Source: Panopea generosa
Lineage: Eukaryota; Mollusca; Bivalvia; Adapedonta; Hiatellidae
Length of the DNA stretch: 64,000 nucleotides
Reading direction: 5' to 3'
Assembly: GCA_029582155.1 (NCBI GenBank)
Contig: CM055908.1
Coordinates: 22,677,103-22,741,102, forward strand
Part shown: in pieces, positions 1 to 11,994 of the stretch
Layout: the number at the start of each line of letters is the position of its first letter
How positions within the stretch are numbered: the stretch's first letter is position 1
Notes under the pieces: model-generated
What the model was told of the DNA's origin: nothing
Seen by the model: only the letters and a program-made list of their open reading frames with translations
Databases searched by the model: none
Program-made: the position numbers and the translations under genes

Positions 1-138
1 AGGCATTGATATACCCTTAAGAAGGAAAACAAGGGGTATGTAACCCAAATGCTGGAAGAACTGGTGCTCCAACAGCAACATGAATTCAACAGACTAGCCT
101 TCTTGCTTAAGATCGTTTGGGAATTGTACCGGCAGTGA
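1..138 (+). CDS. Possible 3' coding end of a gene
   Basis: A 43-codon frame runs from after a stop at bases 7-9 to TGA at 136-138. It contains a helix-like stretch reading MLEELVLQQQHEFNRLAFLL. An AATAAA hexamer follows at 165-170, about 27 bases after the stop, as at the end of a last exon. No upstream exon can be seen because the window starts here, and no family is recognised. It may equally be a chance frame. Confidence 0.2.
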
Positions 139-401
139 TTGCCTGTGATTTCTTAGGCAGTAGAAATAAAGTGTAAACCAGTGACATTCTTAACTTTTAA
201 AACTAGATGCAATTTAGATAAAACAAATTATCAACTATTCAAACTGGTTTGTAGTGCAATGTGCCAACACAGAACAATTTAAGAATTCCTTTGTGAGAAC
301 AGTGGATAAGTGGAACCAGCTAGAAGAGAGCACAACTAATTCCTGGACAGCCTTCAAGACTTGCCTCCAGAGCTGATACTGAGCTCTCTCATCTCCTTTA
401 G

Positions 402-446
402 TTATCTACCAGGATTTGGGAAATACTACATATGCTACAGATACAG
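402..446 (+). other. Candidate 45-bp exon
   Basis: A pyrimidine-rich acceptor (CTCTCATCTCCTTTAG) and a good donor (ACAG then GTAAGA) bracket 45 bases that are open in all three frames. The size is a multiple of three. The splice signals are the only evidence; the peptide is not recognised. Confidence 0.15.
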
Positions 447-1610
447 GTAAGACAGTACTGTCAATATCAAGTATTTGCTAAGAAATGGACATCGAGAAAA
501 TTGTCATTCTGGAATATGTAATTATTTGCATGATTTTTATATACTTTTTACGTTAACATGGTTTGCAGATATTGAAAAACCTTGAATTAGATGCCCGTCT
601 TGAAAAACCCTTCAAAAAACAAAATTTGTCTTTAAAAAGTCCTTAAAAATACAATAAACCCAATAAAGCCCTGTAAAAACCCTTAAATCAGGTTTAAATC
701 CCCGAAAAAGTGGTACAGAAATATTTGAGAGTGAATGAAATAATCGGCATTGGATGAAAAAACTTGAAAATCTGTACAAAACTGCTAGTCCACATATTGG
801 AATATCCGAAGTTATGGTCAGTGTGGACGCTTGCTCTTATCAACTTAGAACAATGAGCTTTCAGCGTACACAGGCTAATCAAATTTTCCAACATTTTGTA
901 ATGTTTTAAACGATGAACGGCATTTTCACCAGTTTTAAACGGCAAATATGGGGAAGTGTATATTCAACCAAAAGTGGATAGGCTTTGCTTTATAGAGAAT
1001 ATAAAAAATTGACAGTTGCACATTATATTTTCTTAATATAATATGTTGTTAAATTTGTGTAAGTGTAAGCCTTAAAAAAAAAACCTTATTTTTTCTCTGA
1101 AAACTTGTATGAACCATGGTTAATGTTACCATTAACAAATGAGATATAAAAAAAGAGATATTCCTTGGGCTGGTTCCAGACATAAACTCTTTCTCCTTGC
1201 CCATGCCAGGCAGTTTTAAATGTTCATTGTCTGAATCCGAATATTCTTATGAGCGTGGAATTTATTTTTGTATAAACCTCTTTTTACAGTTAACTCAACA
1301 GCCTGGTCTCTGGGCTGATTAGATAATATAGTTATTTGGACAAAGGTAATAGTTGGTGTTAATTTTCACCAACCTCAAATGTTTAAGCTCACTTGTTTTG
1401 TCTAGTTTTCCTTTCCTACCATTCTGGCTTTATTCTCTAGATTTTCTCATTGTAAAAAACATTTAACCACTGCATATACAGGACATATATGAATATCAAG
1501 ATTCCTGGCGATTTCTGCATATTTTTTTACTCTTATAGCTCTGTACGATTATTTTTGTTGACAGCCATCAAATCATTGGATATCCCCATAGTTATTTATA
1601 GTATGGTATG
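447..1610. other. No gene seen
   Basis: AT-rich sequence. No frame has splice signals or a recognisable product, and I see no clear repeat structure. Confidence 0.5.
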
Positions 1611-1774
1611 CAGTAAAACCTGTGCAAGTGGTCACCTCTATTAAGCAACCACATAATTTTGCTATTTCCCATTTCTGTCCTTCAGAGCAAATTCACCTGT
1701 ATAAGGCAACAACCTGTCTTAAAGGGTCACTTTTTCTCCTTCCCATGATTGGCTGCTGAAGACAGGTTTGGCCA
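1611..1774. mobile_element. MITE-like element, AAACCTGT termini
   Basis: The left end CAGTAAAACCTGTGCA and the reverse complement of the right end TGGCCAAACCTGTCTT form imperfect terminal inverted repeats. The inside carries phrases such as CTGTCTTAA and GTGGTCACC. Related partial copies lie near 30587-30660, 43068-43135 and 59858-59900, so this is a dispersed family. There is no coding capacity, and I could not fix a target duplication. Confidence 0.5.
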
Positions 1775-1894
1775 TTTACAAAAATATGTAGGCAATACAT
1801 TGTGACTGTAATGTGACGATCAAGCCTTGTCACAAGATTTAAAACCAATTTATATGCTTTTAAACATGACCCATTTATTAATTGCTATTTGTGT

Positions 1895-2802
1895 CAGTAT
1901 AAACTTAAAAAATCTTCTTGTCAGAAACTACTGGCTCAATTTTAAAATCATTTCACAGAAATGATCCTTGGGTGACCCTCTACTAAGTTTGTTCAACCCA
2001 TCTTGATTCGTCAAAAAACATGGCAGCCAGGGGTTGGGTTTAGTTAACAATATAAGCTATAGTAAAAACTTAAAAAATCTTGTCAGAAACAACTGGCTTA
2101 ATTTTAAAATAATTTCACAAATGTTCCTTTGGTGACCCTCTACCAAGTTTGTTCAAGTCATCTTGGTTCATCAAAAGACATGGCGGCCAAGGGTTGGGGG
2201 TAGTATATTATATCAGCTATAGTAAAAACTTAAAAATCTTCTTGTCAAAAACTACTGGCTCGATTTTAAAATAATATCACAGAAATGGCCCTTGGGTGAC
2301 CCTTTACCAAGTTTGTTCAACTCATCTTGATTCGTCAAAAAACATGGCGGCCAGGGGTTGGGGGTAATTTATAATATAAGGTATAGTAAAAATTTAAAAA
2401 ATCTTCTTGTCAGAAACAACTGGCTCGATTTTAAAATAACATCACAGAAATGGTCCTTGGGTGACTCTCTACCAAGTTTATTCAAGTCATCTTGTTTCGT
2501 CAAAAAACATGGCAGCCAGGGTGTGGGGTTAGTTTATAATATAAGCTATAGTAAAAATTTAAAAAATCTTCTTGTCAAAAACTAAAGGCTCAATTTTAAA
2601 ATAATTTCACATAAATGTTCCTTGGGTGACCCTCTACCAAGTTTGTTCAAGTCATCTTGGTTCATCAAAAGACATGGCGGTCAGGGGTTGGGGGTAGTAT
2701 ATTATATAAGCTATAGTATAAACTTAAAAATCTTCTTGTCAGAAACTACTGGCTCAATTTTGAAATAATTTTACAAAAGATGTGCCTTGGGTGAACCTCT
2801 AC
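1895..2802. repeat. Tandem array, ~163-bp unit, ~5.5 copies
   Basis: Units start near 1901, 2066, 2226, 2389, 2555 and 2720, a period of 160-166 bp. Each has CTTAAAAAATCTTCTTGTC, then GGGTGACCCTCTACCAAG, then a CATGGC(A/G)GCCAGGGG stretch. Copies differ by scattered substitutions. A short frame at 2358-2585 only reads through the repeat. Confidence 0.85.
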
Positions 2803-3384
2803 AGGAGAGCCTGCACATTATGCTGTACTATCAGGGTATATACTGTTTGCTACTCAGTCAATAGATTATCAAAAAAACACTTTTTAGACCAGGAATGGAA
2901 TTGAAGGGAAAATGGTCTGTTACATATATTTACTGTTACATATATTTACCTGTCCAAGAGAGAATAAGAAATAATTTTATATCTCTTTTCTTATCGTGTT
3001 TTGCTGGTGTGGCCATTGTTGCACACTGAGAAATTGCTGATAAAATTTTAATTTCATACCCTTTTTAGTAAAATAAGATGAAGCATGGATGAGTTTTTTT
3101 TGTTGTTGTTTTACGGAACTGGCACTGTCATTTGGTAATTAAAATTATGTTACTACCCTAATAAAGAAACAAAGGTTTTAATTTATCTTTTTTCATTACA
3201 AAGTAGATGCAGTTCAAATGTTTATTCAAGAATAATGACCCAGCTGACTGTGAAAAGCCATATATCAATAAACTAAATTGCCTGTTGTTTATAAAATTAA
3301 TAAAATGAGTTTATGGACAATTAATGGTTGACTGAATATTTAGCGTCATTTTTTTTGCCATCGAGGGTTTACTGTACAGATGTT
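2803..3384. other. No gene seen
   Basis: AT-rich unique-looking sequence between a tandem array and a SINE. No supported exon. Confidence 0.5.
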
Positions 3385-3572
3385 CAGTTAACCAGTACCC
3401 AAGCACACCTCATGTCCGCAAGCAACTGATAACTTTCCCGCTTGAATCAGCAGTGAGAGACAAATGATAATAAGACACAATGATGTATGTCATCACAGAG
3501 ACTGTTGCCAGGTGGGGATTGGAACTTGCGACACCGCGATTGATAGACACGAAACTGACAGAGCTAATCTGG
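3385..3572 (-). mobile_element. tRNA-headed SINE, minus strand
   Basis: The reverse complement begins with a tRNA-like head whose B-box region reads GTCGCAAGTTCCAATCCCC. The body phrase CTGATAACTTTCCCGCTTGAA is shared with copies at 25968-26094 and 58481-58662, defining one family. Confidence 0.6.
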
Positions 3573-4015
3573 CCTGTAACAAATAAATGGCTTCTATTTG
3601 TATTTTAATAATAAATTTTAGATACCATGTCTTTTTCACACCTTATGTTTTGGCATTAACCTTTCTTTTTATTAGCTCACCTTAGCCGAGAGATCAGAAA
3701 TAACCAATTATTGCAATTTGCATTCCCCCATGGGGCGACACTTACCCACAGATTAGAGTATATACCAAATATTGGTTATAATTGTAATTTGCACTTTGCT
3801 GGCATCCATTAAAAAAGCAATGTTGTTAAATTAAGGCGACTTAAAACTTCGCAGTGACTAAAAAAAAAGTGACTTTGTAGCCTATGTCACCCTCTAGCTT
3901 GAGCCCTGTGACCCAAAGACCCTCACCACTAACCGCCAAATACCCACCTTTTTTATGCCCCCACCCCCGAAAAAAATTTTTGGATGGCATATAGTAATCG
4001 CAGCGTCCGCCTGTC
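3573..4015. other. Gene-free; dispersed mollusc-type repeat near 3955
   Basis: The stretch from about 3955 (ATGCCCCCACCCC, then GCATATAGTAATCGC and GTCCGTCTG-like words) resembles a short dispersed repeat that I associate with bivalve genomes. No exon seen. Confidence 0.4.
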
Positions 4016-5370
4016 CTTCCGTCTGGTATTTTGTGTCTAGCATGTAACTGTCATGCATAGGTATACTGAGCAAAAAAAGAAACTTTACTCTGTTAAAAAT
4101 GCAATAACTTTTTTAATTTCAACATTTATAATAAGTTGTTAATAAAAAAATGTCGGTATTGTCTCAGTCTGTTTGAATTATGAGAACTTGTTTATTTAAA
4201 CACAAATGATAATAACCTAGCTGTTAAAATCCTGTTTTGCATGATTTGCAAATGCCAGAGTCCACCAGGTAGATACACAAATGTGCATTACATAAACAGA
4301 TATGTTGTTAATCATACACTTGAAAAAACAATATAATTTTGTGGACTTTGTAATATGATGTACTTGTTTTAAGAGGGCCTCAAGGAAGATTTACTTTGTC
4401 AATCAAGTCACCCTTTATAAATAAAGATTAAACTTGTAATTCTTACTTAATTGCTTCTTTCACAACTATGCCTCACTAATATTAGTCTTAAAAACAAACT
4501 TGAAAAGCAACAATAACAATGCAAATTTCAGTTTCAGTTAAAAAACGTTATTTTTTATTACACCCCTTGTCCACTTTATCATTAATTTATGGGTACAAAA
4601 CTACACTTTAAATGTCCAATGAAAATACAGATTTGTTAAAAAATGATCAACTGACACAGCCATACCAATATCAGTGCAGTGTTTCAAACAGGATTTTGAA
4701 AATAACCAATTCATGGAGAGTAAAGTTTCTTTTTTTGCTGAATATAGATTTTGTTGATACTTGCTACAAATGATCAACATAACATGATGACATGTTGCAA
4801 GTAAAACCCATAACTCAAAGGTCAATGTCACAATTTGAGTTTGTTTGACAACACTTCGAGTTTGTGTGAGATTTCATGTCCAGCATAGATGAATTTTAAT
4901 GATACTTGCTACAAATGATCAACGTAACATGAAAACGTGTCACGAGTAAGACCCACACCCGTACCTCAAAGGTCAAGATCACAATTTGAGTTTGTTTGAC
5001 AACACTGAGTCTGTGAGATTTCCTGTCTGACCTGTATTTTTGTCATGCATAGATGGATTTTATAAATACTTGCTACAAATGATCAACATAACATGATGAC
5101 ATGTCGTGAGTAAGACCCATACCCATACCTCAACGGTCAAGGTCATACTTTGAGTTTGTTAGACAACACTCTCAAGTCTGTTTGAGATTTCATGTCTGGC
5201 CTGTAACTTTGTCATGCAAAGATATATTTTGTTAATACTAGCTACAAATGATCAACTGACATGATGATGTGTTGTGCATTACACCCAGACTCCCACTATT
5301 ACACCCAGACTCCCACTTCAAAGGTCAACGTCACAATTAAACTTTGTTTGATGACACTTTCAGTCTGATT
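4016..5370. repeat. Tandem array, ~155-165-bp unit, interrupted
   Basis: Units contain ACTTGCTACAAATGATCAAC, ACCTCAAAGGTCAAGGTCACA and GTTTGTTTGACAACACT. Landmarks recur at about 4756, 4901, 5065 and 5234. The first unit starts near 4016 and is split by the inverted-repeat element at 4076-4742. The same family forms an array at 23800-24418 and decayed copies to about 6210. Confidence 0.8.
4076..4742. mobile_element. TA-flanked TIR element (Tc1/mariner-type, non-autonomous)
   Basis: The left end CTGAGCAAAAAAAGAAAC and the inverted right end TTCAGCAAAAAAAGAAAC are nearly identical, and the match extends through TTTACTCT. TA lies on both sides (4074-4075 and 4743-4744). The flanks rejoin to a normal unit of the surrounding array, so the insertion looks precise. 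No transposase frame is visible in its 667 bp; the minus frame over the right half is not recognised. The superfamily is inferred from the TA target and terminal style. Confidence 0.7.
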
Positions 5371-6440
5371 GTGATTTCGAGTTTAAAAAGTGGGGCGCCC
5401 CAAGGCGGATCCATGGATATAACATCAAGGCGTTGTATAGCGCTAGCATGGAGTGATAACTAAGAGCGTCCTGGGGCCCTACTGTGGAGGAAAGTGATAG
5501 ATGGATTTCAAAATCATTTGGCTCAATTGATTATCATGACAGGATGGTGTGCTGCATGTAAGACCAAGACCCGTATCTTAAAGATAAAAATCATATTTTT
5601 AGCTCACCGGGACGAAGTCCAAGGAGAATTATTGCCATGATGCTATCGGCGTTGTCAGCATTGTCTGTAGACACCCAGGTTAATCTTCTGCGCTTAAGTT
5701 TAAGATGTCTATACAACTACTCATTGGATATGAATGAAACTCGCATGTGTGTTCACCATCATCAATGGAACACACACAGACAAGAACCATAACTCTGGAT
5801 TGCATTTTGGCACAGTTATGGCCCTTTTTGGACTTAGACACCCAGGGGCAAGCTTTGTTGTCTTCAGATAACTGTTGTAAGTTTGTTTGACAACCCTTCT
5901 GAGTCTGTTTGAGATTTTGTGTCCGGTCTGTAACTTTGTCATACATGTATGGATGAATTTCAAAAACACTTTGGTCAATTTATCAGCATAACATGAGGAT
6001 GTATTGCCCCTAAGACAAAGAATTGTATCTCTAAGACTAAGGTCACACTTCAGCGTTTTTGAGATTGAGTTTTGTCTGCTACTTACATGGAGGGATTGTA
6101 AAATAACTTGACACAAGTGATCAACATGTCATGATGTGTTGCGTGCAATACTGGGATCTTTACATCAGGTGTCAAGTTCTATTTCACACAAAGGTCAAGG
6201 TCAATTCCTTTCTTTAATACATGTTATTTTCAAAGATCATTTGTGGGGTGGGGGCATGTGACAAGTTAACCAGTGACATTTCTTTTACTTACTTTGGAAT
6301 AGTCGAGCACTGTCCTGGACAATTTTTGGGCATTACAATATTAGAAAAAGTATTTAATATAATACATGATAATTCTTTCACATTAGTATTCAGGGTCATG
6401 TGTCACACAATATTGACATTGTTCTTGTTTTTATTTTCAG
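5371..6440. other. Gene-free; decayed array units
   Basis: Diverged copies of the GGTCAAGGTCACA array unit continue to about 6210. A fragment at 5599-5640 (AGCTCACCGGGACGAAGTCC) matches another dispersed element I associate with molluscs. No exon seen before 6441. Confidence 0.5.
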
Positions 6441-6499
6441 GATAGGTTTTGCCCCTACAAGTCTTTTGGTTGCCACCAGGCCTCTGCTGAATGCTTAAG
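6441..6499 (+). CDS. Isolated candidate coding exon, Cys/His-rich
   Basis: The acceptor TTTTTATTTTCAG and donor AAG followed by GTAGGA bracket 59 bases. One frame reads DRFCPYKSFGCHQASAECL with two bases left over. The Cys and His spacing could suit a small metal-binding or disulfide segment, but I do not recognise the family. No partner exon is visible on either side, and the downstream side is satellite, so this may be an orphaned or decayed exon. Confidence 0.35.
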
Positions 6500-6613
6500 G
6501 TAGGAATGTCTTTTAACTTTTTTTTCTTGAATTATGGGGAATATTCACTAATAACGACTAGACAAAAGCTGGCTTTAGCTGTTTGGTTGTTAAATTTCCC
6601 TTTAGTTTATGAA

Positions 6614-6832
6614 GGGTCCTTTGTGGCCTAGTGGTCTGAGGTGCTGTCTCAAGATCAGCTACTTCTCACTATAACGGTCGTAGATTTGAGTCATACTCAC
6701 TCCAAAAAACTTTGTGAGAAAGCTTGCCAGTTACTTGGTTCTACTCGGTATTCATTCTGAGGTGTTTCTCCACCAATTAAACTGGATATTTAATATATAA
6801 CCTAAAAACGGCATTTAACCTTGTTAAAAAAT
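6614..6832 (+). mobile_element. tRNA-headed SINE
   Basis: The head has GTGGCCTAGTGGTCTGAGG (box A-like) and CGTAGATTTGAGTC (box B-like). The tail reads GGTTCTACTCGGTATTCATT and CTCCACCAATTAAACTGG. Heads or tails of the same family recur at 32724-32790, 33285-33385, 38008-38235 and 50920-50979. Confidence 0.65.
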
Positions 6833-6837
6833 GATTT

Positions 6838-8710
6838 GAGTATTATTTGTAAGAGTGTTGTTTTTTATATTGATATGTGCGAATTGTTGGTGAAAGTGTT
6901 GTTTTATATTTGGGACTGTGTGTATTGTTGTTAGGTGTTGTTTTGTATTAGGGAATATGTGCATTGTATGTGGAAGAGTTGTTTTGCATTTGGGAACATG
7001 TGCATTGTTGGTGAGAGTTGTTTTGCATTTGGGAATATCTGTATTGTTGGTGAAAGTGTTGTTTTGTATTAAGGACTATGTGTATTGTTGTTGAGAGTGT
7101 TACTATATGTTGGGAATATGTGTGTTGTTGGTGAATGTTGTTTGTATTTGGGAATATGTGCATTGTTGGTGAAAATGTTGTTTTGTATTTTGGAATTTGT
7201 GCATTGTTGGTGAGTGTTGTTTTGTTTTTGTATATATGTGTATTGTTGGTGAGAGTGTTGCTTTGTATTTGGAATTATATGCATTGCTGGTGAGTGTTGT
7301 TTTGTTTTTGGAAATATATGCATTGTTGGTGACTGTTGTTTTGTATTTACGAATGTGTATTGTTGGTGAAAAGGTTGTTTTGTATTTGGGAATATGTACA
7401 TTGTTGGTGAGAGTGTTGTTTTGTATTTGGAAAACATATGCATTGTTGGTGGGTGTTGTTTTTTTATTTATGAATGTGTATTGTTGGTGAGTGGGTTGTT
7501 TTGTATTTGGAAACAAGGACATTGTTGGTGAGAGGGTTGTTTTGCATTTGGAAACAAGTACATTGTTGGTGAGAGTGTTGTTTTATATTTTGGAATATAT
7601 ACATTGTTGGTGAGATATGTGTGTTGTTGCTGAAAGTGTTGTTTTGTATTTGAAAGTATGTGCATTGTTGGTGAGTGTTTTCTATTTGTGAATATGTGCA
7701 TTGTTGGTGAGTGTTGTTTTGTATTTTGGAATATGGAGATTGTTGGTGAGTGTTGTTTTGTATTTGGGACTATGTGCATTGTTGGTGAGTGTTTTGTATT
7801 TTTGAATATTGTGTATTGTTGGTGAGTGTTTTGTATTTGGGAATATGTGCATTGTGGGTGAGTGTTTTGTTTTGTATATTGATATGTTTGTATTGTCAGT
7901 GAGAGTGTTGCTTTGTATTTGGAAATATATGCATTGCTGGTGAGTGTTGTTTTGTATTTGTGAATATGTGCATTGTTTGTGAGTGTTGTTTTGTATTTAC
8001 AAATGTGTATTGTTGATGAGAGTGTTTGTTATTTTGTATTTGGGACTATGTGCATTGTTGGTGAGAGTGTTGTTTTGTATCTGGGACTATGTGTATTGTT
8101 GACGCGTGTTGTTTTGTATTTGGGAATATTTGTATTGTTGGTGAGAGTGTGACATTTTATTTGGGACTATGTGTATTGTTGGTGAGTGTTGATTTGTATT
8201 AGTGAATAAGTGTGCTGTTGGTGAGAGTGTTGTTTTGTATTTGGGCATATGTGTATTGTTGGTGAGAGTGTTTCTTTGTATTTAGGAATATGTGTGTTGT
8301 TGGTGAGTGTTGCTTTGTATTTGAGTATATGTGTATTGTTGGTGAGAGTGTTATTTGTTTTTGGGAACATGTGTGTTGTTGGTGAGAGTCTTGCTTGGTA
8401 ATTTGGGAATATGTATATTGTTGGTGAGATATGTGTGTTGTTGCTGAGAATGTTGTTTTGTATTTGGGAAAATGTGTATTGTTGGTGAGAATGTTGCTTT
8501 GTATTTGGGACTATGTGTATTGTTTGTGAGTATTGTTTTGTATTTTGGAATATGTGTATTGATGGTGAGATTGTTGCTTTGTATTTGGAAATATATGCAT
8601 TATTGGCGAGTGTTGTTTTGTATTTGGGACTGTGTGTTATTGGCGAGTGTTGTTTTGTATTTGGGAATATGTGTACTGTTTGTGAGTGTTAATTTGCAAT
8701 TGGGAACATG
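6838..8710. repeat. Minisatellite A, ~38-41-bp unit
   Basis: About 1.9 kb of units built on TTGTTTTGTATTTGGGAATA and TGTGCATTGTTGGTGAGAGT, with length variation between units. Long antisense frames (for example 7069-7443 and 7103-7522) are the array read through in several frames. Three or so units of the same type occur inside every macrosatellite copy (11890-12005 in the first). Confidence 0.9.
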
Positions 8711-10075
8711 TTATCATTTGGGATGGTGTATCATCTCTGAAACACATTCCACATTGGTGATAATCTCAAAACAGATGACATGATGCATCATCTCTTGAAC
8801 AGTTTCCACACTGATGGTCATCATACAGCAAACATTAACTGCAGTAATGTGACTGCAGTACTGCAACAATATGCCATGATGACAGCACTGTGACATGGTA
8901 TGACTGCATAATTGATTGTATGACATTACTGCAGTACTGTGACTATGACATGACTGCAGAACAGTGACTGTATGACTGCAGAACTGTGGCTGTAAAACTT
9001 TACTGCTGAACTGTAACTGATGGAAACAACTGCAGAAGTGTGACTGACTTGACTAGAACTGTAACCTTATGACTTAACTGTGACTGTATGTCATGACTGC
9101 AGAATTGTGAATGTATGACTGCAGAACTGTGACTGACTTTACTGCTGAACTGTGACTGACTTCACTGCTAAACTGTGACTATGACGCGACTGCTGTACTG
9201 TGATTCTATGACTTCCCTTCAGAATTGTGACTATGACTGCAGAACTTTGACTTAAACAATGGGACTGTATGACTCGACTACAAAACTGAGACATTGTGAC
9301 CTACATGCAGAACTGTGTCACTGTGACGCGACTGCAGAACTTTAACTTCAACATGACTAATGCTGTGACTATAATATGACTAACCTGTTCACATGACTGC
9401 AAAACTGTGACTGTAGAACTTTGACTTAATGACATGATTCATACACTGACAGTATGACTTAACTGCCGAAATGTGATGGTATGACATAACTGCAGAACTG
9501 TGACTGTATGACTTTACTGCTGAGCTGTAACTGAAGGATATAACTGCAGAAATGTGATTATGACTTGACTAGAACTTTTATTGTATGACATGACTGCAGT
9601 TCTGTAACTGTATGGCATACCTGCAGAACTGTGACCGTATGACATTACTGCAGAACTGTAACAGTATTACTGAACTGTGACTGTATGTCATGACTGCAGA
9701 ACTGTGACTATGACTTTACTGCTGAACTGTGACTGTATGACGCAACTGCTGTTCTGTGATTCTATGACTTGAACAATGTGACTGTATGACACAACTACAA
9801 AACTGAGACACTGACCTACATGCAAAACTGTGACACTATGACCTAACTGCAGAACTTAAACTTCAACATGACTAATGCTGTGTCTATAACATGATTGTAA
9901 CTTGTTCACATGACTGCAGAACTTTGTATGACATGACTATAGAACTGTCATCATATGACATGACTAATACTGTGACCGTGATGCATTACAGTGTAATTGT
10001 GACTATAATACGTTACTGCAGACATAATAGTGTATCATCTGTGAACACACTCCACACACTGGTGATTATCTCAAA
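8711..10075. repeat. Left copy of a flanking segmental repeat (minisatellite B)
   Basis: It opens with ATTTGGGATGGTGTATCATC and then becomes a degenerate ~27-bp array of ACTGCAGAACTGTGACTGTA and ATGACATG words, ending near ATAATAGTGTATCATCTG. The same order of blocks recurs at 22003-23700, so the two are a direct duplication around the macrosatellite. The site at 10009-10010 is the empty counterpart of the MITE insertion in the right copy. Confidence 0.8.
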
Positions 10076-10562
10076 ACAGACGGCATGTGTATCATCCCTT
10101 GAACACTTCCATCTTGATGATTATCTCAAAACAGATGACATAATGTGTCATAGCTGGAACAATTTCAACACTGGTGGTCATCATACAGCATAGGGCATAG
10201 TGTGTCATCTCTGAAACACATTCCACATTGATGATAATCTCAAAACAGATGACATGATGTATCATCTCTGGAACAATTTCCACACTGGTTGTCATCCAAC
10301 AGCAAACAACATGATGGCCCCATTTATGGACGCAAGGATTGATGTTGGCGATTCGTTGTTGCAGTAGCCAGTAGTGAAGCGATGAGGGAACTTGACAGGA
10401 TTGGATTATTACATCAGTGGACATGGAGGTCACACAGTGGACAACATGGTGTATTATAATACATTATCAGCACTTTCCACTTTGGTGGTCGTCATACAGC
10501 AGACATGATTCCACACTTGTGGTCATTATACAGCAAACAGCATGGTATAACCTCTGGAACAA
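10021..10562. repeat. Minisatellite C cluster and partial macrosatellite unit
   Basis: ~50-60-bp units of CTCTGGAACAATTTCCACAC and TGGTCATCATACAGCAGACA. Bases 10314-10440 duplicate a macrosatellite segment (GCCCCATTTATGGACGCAAG through GGAGGTCACACAG), which also appears at about 11540, 14495, 17362 and 20145. The array edge is therefore a rearranged, partial unit. Confidence 0.75.
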
Positions 10563-10620
10563 TTTCCACACTGGTTGTCATCAAACAGCAGACAGCATGA
10601 TGTCTGGATCTCTTGAACAC

Positions 10621-11485
10621 ATTCCATCCTGAATGTCATCACACAGTAGAGGACATGGTGTGTCACCTGAGGCGCGCCCGCTTCACTGATATATATGATG
10701 TGATATTGTAATGCTGGGGATGGAGAAATGACATTATTAACTACAGAAATGTGGTGTGTAACTACATCAAAAGGATAGACAAATTGACACTCTCTATCAG
10801 AGAAATATACCACGCGACTACACCATTGGAATAGGAAGATTGTCACCGACTACTTCTGAACCATAATGTGGAACTACAGCACTGATACAGAAGGATTGTT
10901 GCACTGTGCACTAGAAGTATGATTTGAAAGCTCAACATTTGGACAGAAACATTGCCATTTTCTGACACAGAAATATGATGCGAGACTACAACACTTGGGC
11001 AGTTAGTTGATCAAACTGTAACACAGAAGTATGGGAGACAGTAGCAATTGGCCCATTGCTTGCGTTTCATATAAATACTCTGTGTTAAAGATTGATTAAC
11101 TTATTGTCCATGTGTTGCAGTCTCGCATCATATTTCCATGTTAGAGAGGGGCAATATTACTATCCTTGTGTTGAACTTCCAAATTATACTTTTAGTGCAC
11201 AGTGCGACAATCCTTCTGTATTTGTGCTTTAGTTTCATATTATGGTTCTGAGGCAGTGAGTAACGATCTTTTTGTTTCAATGATGTAGTCTCCTAGTATA
11301 CTTCTGTGATAGAAAGTGTCAATTTGTTTATCGTTTTGTTGTAGTCACCTATCATGTTTCTGTCGTCGATAATGGTATTTCTGCAGCCCTACTACTACAA
11401 TATCACATTATAAACATCAGTGAGGCAATTTTGGCTCCGTTGATACACCCTATCCTCTGCTGTGTGATGACAAGCAGTATGTAAT
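10621..11485. repeat. Imperfect palindrome, copy 1 of macrosatellite
   Basis: The left arm (10621 to about 11027) and right arm (about 11080 to 11485) are reverse complements at roughly three-quarters to four-fifths identity in the parts I aligned, around a ~52-bp centre near 11053. Example pairs: AATTGACACTCTCTATCAGA against inverted AATTGACACTTTCTATCACA; GATGCGAGACTACAACAC against GATGCGAGACTGCAACAC. The left arm is itself a ~57-bp repeat (starts near 10742, 10799, 10857, 10909, 10967, 11024), and the repeat turns around at the centre. Confidence 0.85.
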
Positions 11486-11994
11486 GTTGTTTTTCGCTGA
11501 TAATTTTCATCTGACGGGTTCCACCTTTCTTTCCGAGTCCCTGGCCCCATTTATGGACGCAAGGATTGATGTTGGCGATTCGTTGTTGCAGTAGCCAGTA
11601 GTGCAGCGATGAGGGAACTTGACAGGATTGGATTATTACATCAGTGAACATGGAGGTCACACAGTGGACAACAAGATGTATTATCTCTGGAGCACTTCCC
11701 ACTTTGGTGGTCATCATACAGCAGACATGATTCCACACTAGTCTTCATCATACAGTAGACGGTATGGTGTATCTGGAACAATTTCCACACTGGTTGTCAT
11801 CAAACAGCAGACAGCATGATGTCTCGATCTCTTGAACACATTCTAACTTGAAGGTCGTCACACAGTAGAGGACATGGTGTGTCACCAGTGTTATTTTGCA
11901 ATTGGGAACATATGCAATGTTGATGAGTGTTGTTTTGTATATGGGAATATGGACATTGTTGGTGAGAATGCTGCTTTGAATTTGGGAATATGTT

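Noticed and set aside
6948..8370. Many antisense frames with PNTKQHSHQQ-like periodicity
   Set aside because: Read-through of minisatellite A; no start, splice or codon-use evidence.
6838..8710. CRISPR-like array
   Set aside because: Units are contiguous, with no unique spacers, in a eukaryotic satellite setting.
11403..11738. 111-codon minus frame repeated in each macrosatellite copy
   Set aside because: Recurs only because the macrosatellite repeats; no splice signals or recognisable domain.
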